Shown here: one piece after another, positions 32,607 through 34,284 of the stretch
Numbering within the stretch: the stretch's first letter is position 1
Layout: each line of letters starts with the position of its first letter
NCBI GenBank assembly: GCA_910588815.1
Contig: CAJUQY010000033.1
Span: 1-34,284 of the forward strand
Length of the DNA: 34,284 bases
Direction: 5' to 3'
Origin: an uncultured Lachnospiraceae bacterium
GTDB lineage: Bacteria; Bacillota; Clostridia; Lachnospirales; Lachnospiraceae
The notes under the pieces: generated by a model
Seen by the model: only the letters and a program-made list of their open reading frames with translations
The model's database searches: none
What the model was told of the DNA's origin: nothing
Program-made: the position numbers and the translations under genes

Positions 32607-33836
32607 ATGAAGAAAGTGACAATCGGAGTGCTGGGAACCTTCGATACGAAGGGCGAAGAGTATCGGTATTTGATTGGGAAAATAAGGTCATTGGGGGCAG
32701 ATGTGCTGACCATCGATGCCAGTACCCGTGACAGGGCGGCAGAGAAGGCCGACTATGGCTGCCGTGAGCTTGCCAGGTATGGAGAAGCAGAATATGAGAA
32801 GCTCATTACCGGGACAAGGGCAGAGTCGATGGCCATTGTCATGACCGGGGCAGGAAGACTTATCCGTGAGCTTGTGGAGAAAAAGAGGATACAGGGATTA
32901 CTGAGCATCGGAGGCAGTGGCGGGACGACCATCGCCGCCAGCGTGATGCGAACCCTGCCCATCGGGTTTCCGAAAGTGATCGCGACCACCCAGGCCTGCA
33001 GCGATAAAATGCCTGGTTTTATCGGCGGAAAGGACTTTATTGTCATCAATTCTGTCGCGGATGTCCAGGGAACCAATTCCATCATATCGAAGGTATACGA
33101 CCAGGCGGCCGGGGCGGTGGTCGGCGCTGCCATGGCCGCGGAGCCGTTTACAGGGCCGCATCCTCCAAGGATTGCACTGTCCATGTATGGGATTACCACA
33201 CCCTGTGTGGTGCGGGCGGCAAAATACTTGGAAAGAAAGGGGTATGAGCCGGTTATTTTTCATGCCAACGGTGCAGGAGGAAAAGCCATGAAGACCCTGA
33301 TTGCAGAAGGCATGTTTCAGGGAGTCCTGGATATTACGACTGCAGAGGTGGCGGCCCATGTGCTGGACGCGGAATCCTCCACGGCCGGGGAAGACCGGCT
33401 GGACGCAGCCGTTCTGGCCGGTATTCCCCAGGTGCTTTCCGTGGGCGGCATGGACCTGGTAGGGATTCGGGTATCAGAGCTGGAAACCAAATATAAAGGC
33501 TATAAGCCTTATTGTCACAACGATAAACCGGATATGATCCGGACAAAGCCGGAGGACGGGCTTAAGATCGGAAAATTTATGTGCGGGCGTCTGAATAACA
33601 GCTATGCCCCCTGCGCGGTTTACTTACCCATACGCAGCCTTTCTGCGCTGGATGAGAAAGGAGGGTTTTCCTGCGATGACGAGGCGAGAAGGCTGCTTTA
33701 TGAGGCTATCAGCCTGAATGCGGGACCGGCAGTCGAGATTGTCGAGATGGACTGCGATATCAATGCCCCTGAGTTTGCGGAGGCCATGGCAGAGAGGCTC
33801 TGCCGGATGCTTGAGATCCGAGACAGAAAGGAGTGA
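32607..33836 (+). CDS. Tm-1-like ATP-binding protein (UPF0261)
   Basis: A 409-residue protein of the Tm-1-like/UPF0261 family. The start MKKVTIGVLGTFDTKGEEY is the family's usual beginning, so I chose ATG 32607. Upstream in-frame ATGs at 32592 and 32571 add atypical cysteine-rich residues and have no better site. The central SIGGSGGTTIAASVMRTLPIG, FPKVIATTQA and INSVADVQGTNSI stretches fit the nucleotide-binding part. Plant Tm-1 homologues confer virus resistance; bacterial ones are usually next to TIM-barrel phosphoenolpyruvate-hydrolase-like proteins and carry out unknown metabolism. Here it is followed four bases later by a SorC regulator. Confidence 0.88.
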   Translation: MKKVTIGVLGTFDTKGEEYRYLIGKIRSLGADVLTIDASTRDRAAEKADYGCRELARYGEAEYEKLITGTRAESMAIVMTGAGRLIRELVEKKRIQGLLSIGGSGGTTIAASVMRTLPIGFPKVIATTQACSDKMPGFIGGKDFIVINSVADVQGTNSIISKVYDQAAGAVVGAAMAAEPFTGPHPPRIALSMYGITTPCVVRAAKYLERKGYEPVIFHANGAGGKAMKTLIAEGMFQGVLDITTAEVAAHVLDAESSTAGEDRLDAAVLAGIPQVLSVGGMDLVGIRVSELETKYKGYKPYCHNDKPDMIRTKPEDGLKIGKFMCGRLNNSYAPCAVYLPIRSLSALDEKGGFSCDDEARRLLYEAISLNAGPAVEIVEMDCDINAPEFAEAMAERLCRMLEIRDRKE

Positions 33837-33840
33837 GGAG

Positions 33841-34251
33841 ATGTCGGCGGCAAACCAGTATTACGACTCCAATATCTACATGCAGTCGGCCAATTTGATC
33901 ATTCGGGTCGCCCACATGTATTACTATGAAGGCAAACGGCAGCAGGAGATTTCGGAGGAATTGGAAATATCTGTCCCTACGGTTTCCCGTCTGTTGAAAA
34001 AGGCAAAGGAGCAAAAGATTGTAAGGTTTTCCATCGCAGAGGAATACCTGGAATGCCTGAAGCTGGAACGATGGCTGCAGGAGCATTTTCACTTAAGCGG
34101 AGTGATCGTCGCGCCGGTTCCCGGAGAGAAGGAGCCGACAAACGAGGAATTAAAAAAGTTTGTGGCTTTGGAGGGGGCCCGTTATCTGCAAAGAACAGTG
34201 AGTGATAATGATATACTTGGAGTCGCCTACGGTGATATATGCTCTAAATGA
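33841..34251 (+). pseudogene. SorC-family sugar-responsive regulator, truncated
   Basis: This frame encodes 136 residues against a normal 310-330. The helix-turn-helix is intact at about residues 33-55 (QQEISEELEISVPTVSRLL), followed by the beginning of the SorC/DeoR sugar-binding domain (LERWLQEHFHLSGVIVAPVPG, then GARYLQRTVSDNDILGVAYG). After Gly131 (codon at 34231) the frame no longer resembles the family and stops at 34249-34251. The following bases are AT-rich. An insertion or rearrangement at about 34234 is the likely cause. AAAGGAG lies seven bases before the ATG. If the rest continues beyond the window, only the DNA-binding half is seen here. Confidence 0.75.
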
Positions 34252-34284
34252 CTTCTTAATCACGAGATTTTCTCATGGTTAGTG
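34234..34284. other. AT-rich end of unknown nature, possible insertion boundary
   Basis: These last 51 bases break the SorC frame and have visibly lower GC than the flanking gene. No transposase or terminal repeat can be proven from so short a stretch. Confidence 0.3.

Noticed and set aside
1..34284. CRISPR arrays, tRNA genes, complete insertion sequences
   Set aside because: No regularly spaced repeats, no cloverleaf with a CCA-type end and no transposase frame were seen.

Overview
The window looks like chromosomal DNA of a Lachnospiraceae-type Firmicute (Clostridium cluster XIVa). The evidence is strong AGGAGG ribosome-binding sites, consensus sigma-A promoters, a Gram-positive large SRP RNA with an Alu domain, a CIRCE element, a ZTP riboswitch ahead of formate-tetrahydrofolate ligase, a eukaryotic/archaeal-type prolyl-tRNA synthetase without the editing insertion, and a small protein resembling the Lachnospiraceae family DUF5721. 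No species can be named from the sequence alone.

Region 1 (1-12.4 kb) is the accessory part. A frameshifted zinc-ribbon remnant and a tandem stem-loop element precede a strong promoter with a structured leader. Two modular lipoproteins (525-1343, 1394-2515), an unrecognised protein (2617-3294) and a complete Opp/Dpp-type peptide ABC importer (binding lipoprotein, two permeases, two ATPases; 3284-9192) follow in one direction, mostly with overlaps or short gaps. A 997-residue secreted repeat protein (9345-12338) closes the region. The two lipoproteins and the secreted protein share related beta-rich modules, so the locus looks like a surface-protein and importer set that grew by domain shuffling.

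Region 2 (12.4-18.9 kb) is a polyol or sugar regulon: a sorbitol/xylitol-type dehydrogenase, a ROK repressor, and a divergent Rbs-type ABC importer (ATPase, permease, binding lipoprotein). A near-identical AT-rich 20-bp site lies both in the dehydrogenase leader and just upstream of the importer promoter, and is the likely ROK operator.

Region 3 (18.9-29.9 kb) is mainly housekeeping: htpG with a CIRCE-like element, a DUF5721-like gene, a single-pass membrane protein with a very acidic cytoplasmic tail, the SRP RNA, a zinc-ribbon/transmembrane/TPR-like protein, proS, and ZTP-riboswitch-controlled fhs.

Region 4 (29.9-34.3 kb) holds cca, convergent with a bicupin plus half-length class II aldolase pair, and then a divergent Tm-1-like (UPF0261) gene followed by a SorC-family regulator whose frame breaks off near the window edge. 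No tRNA, CRISPR array or complete insertion sequence was found.
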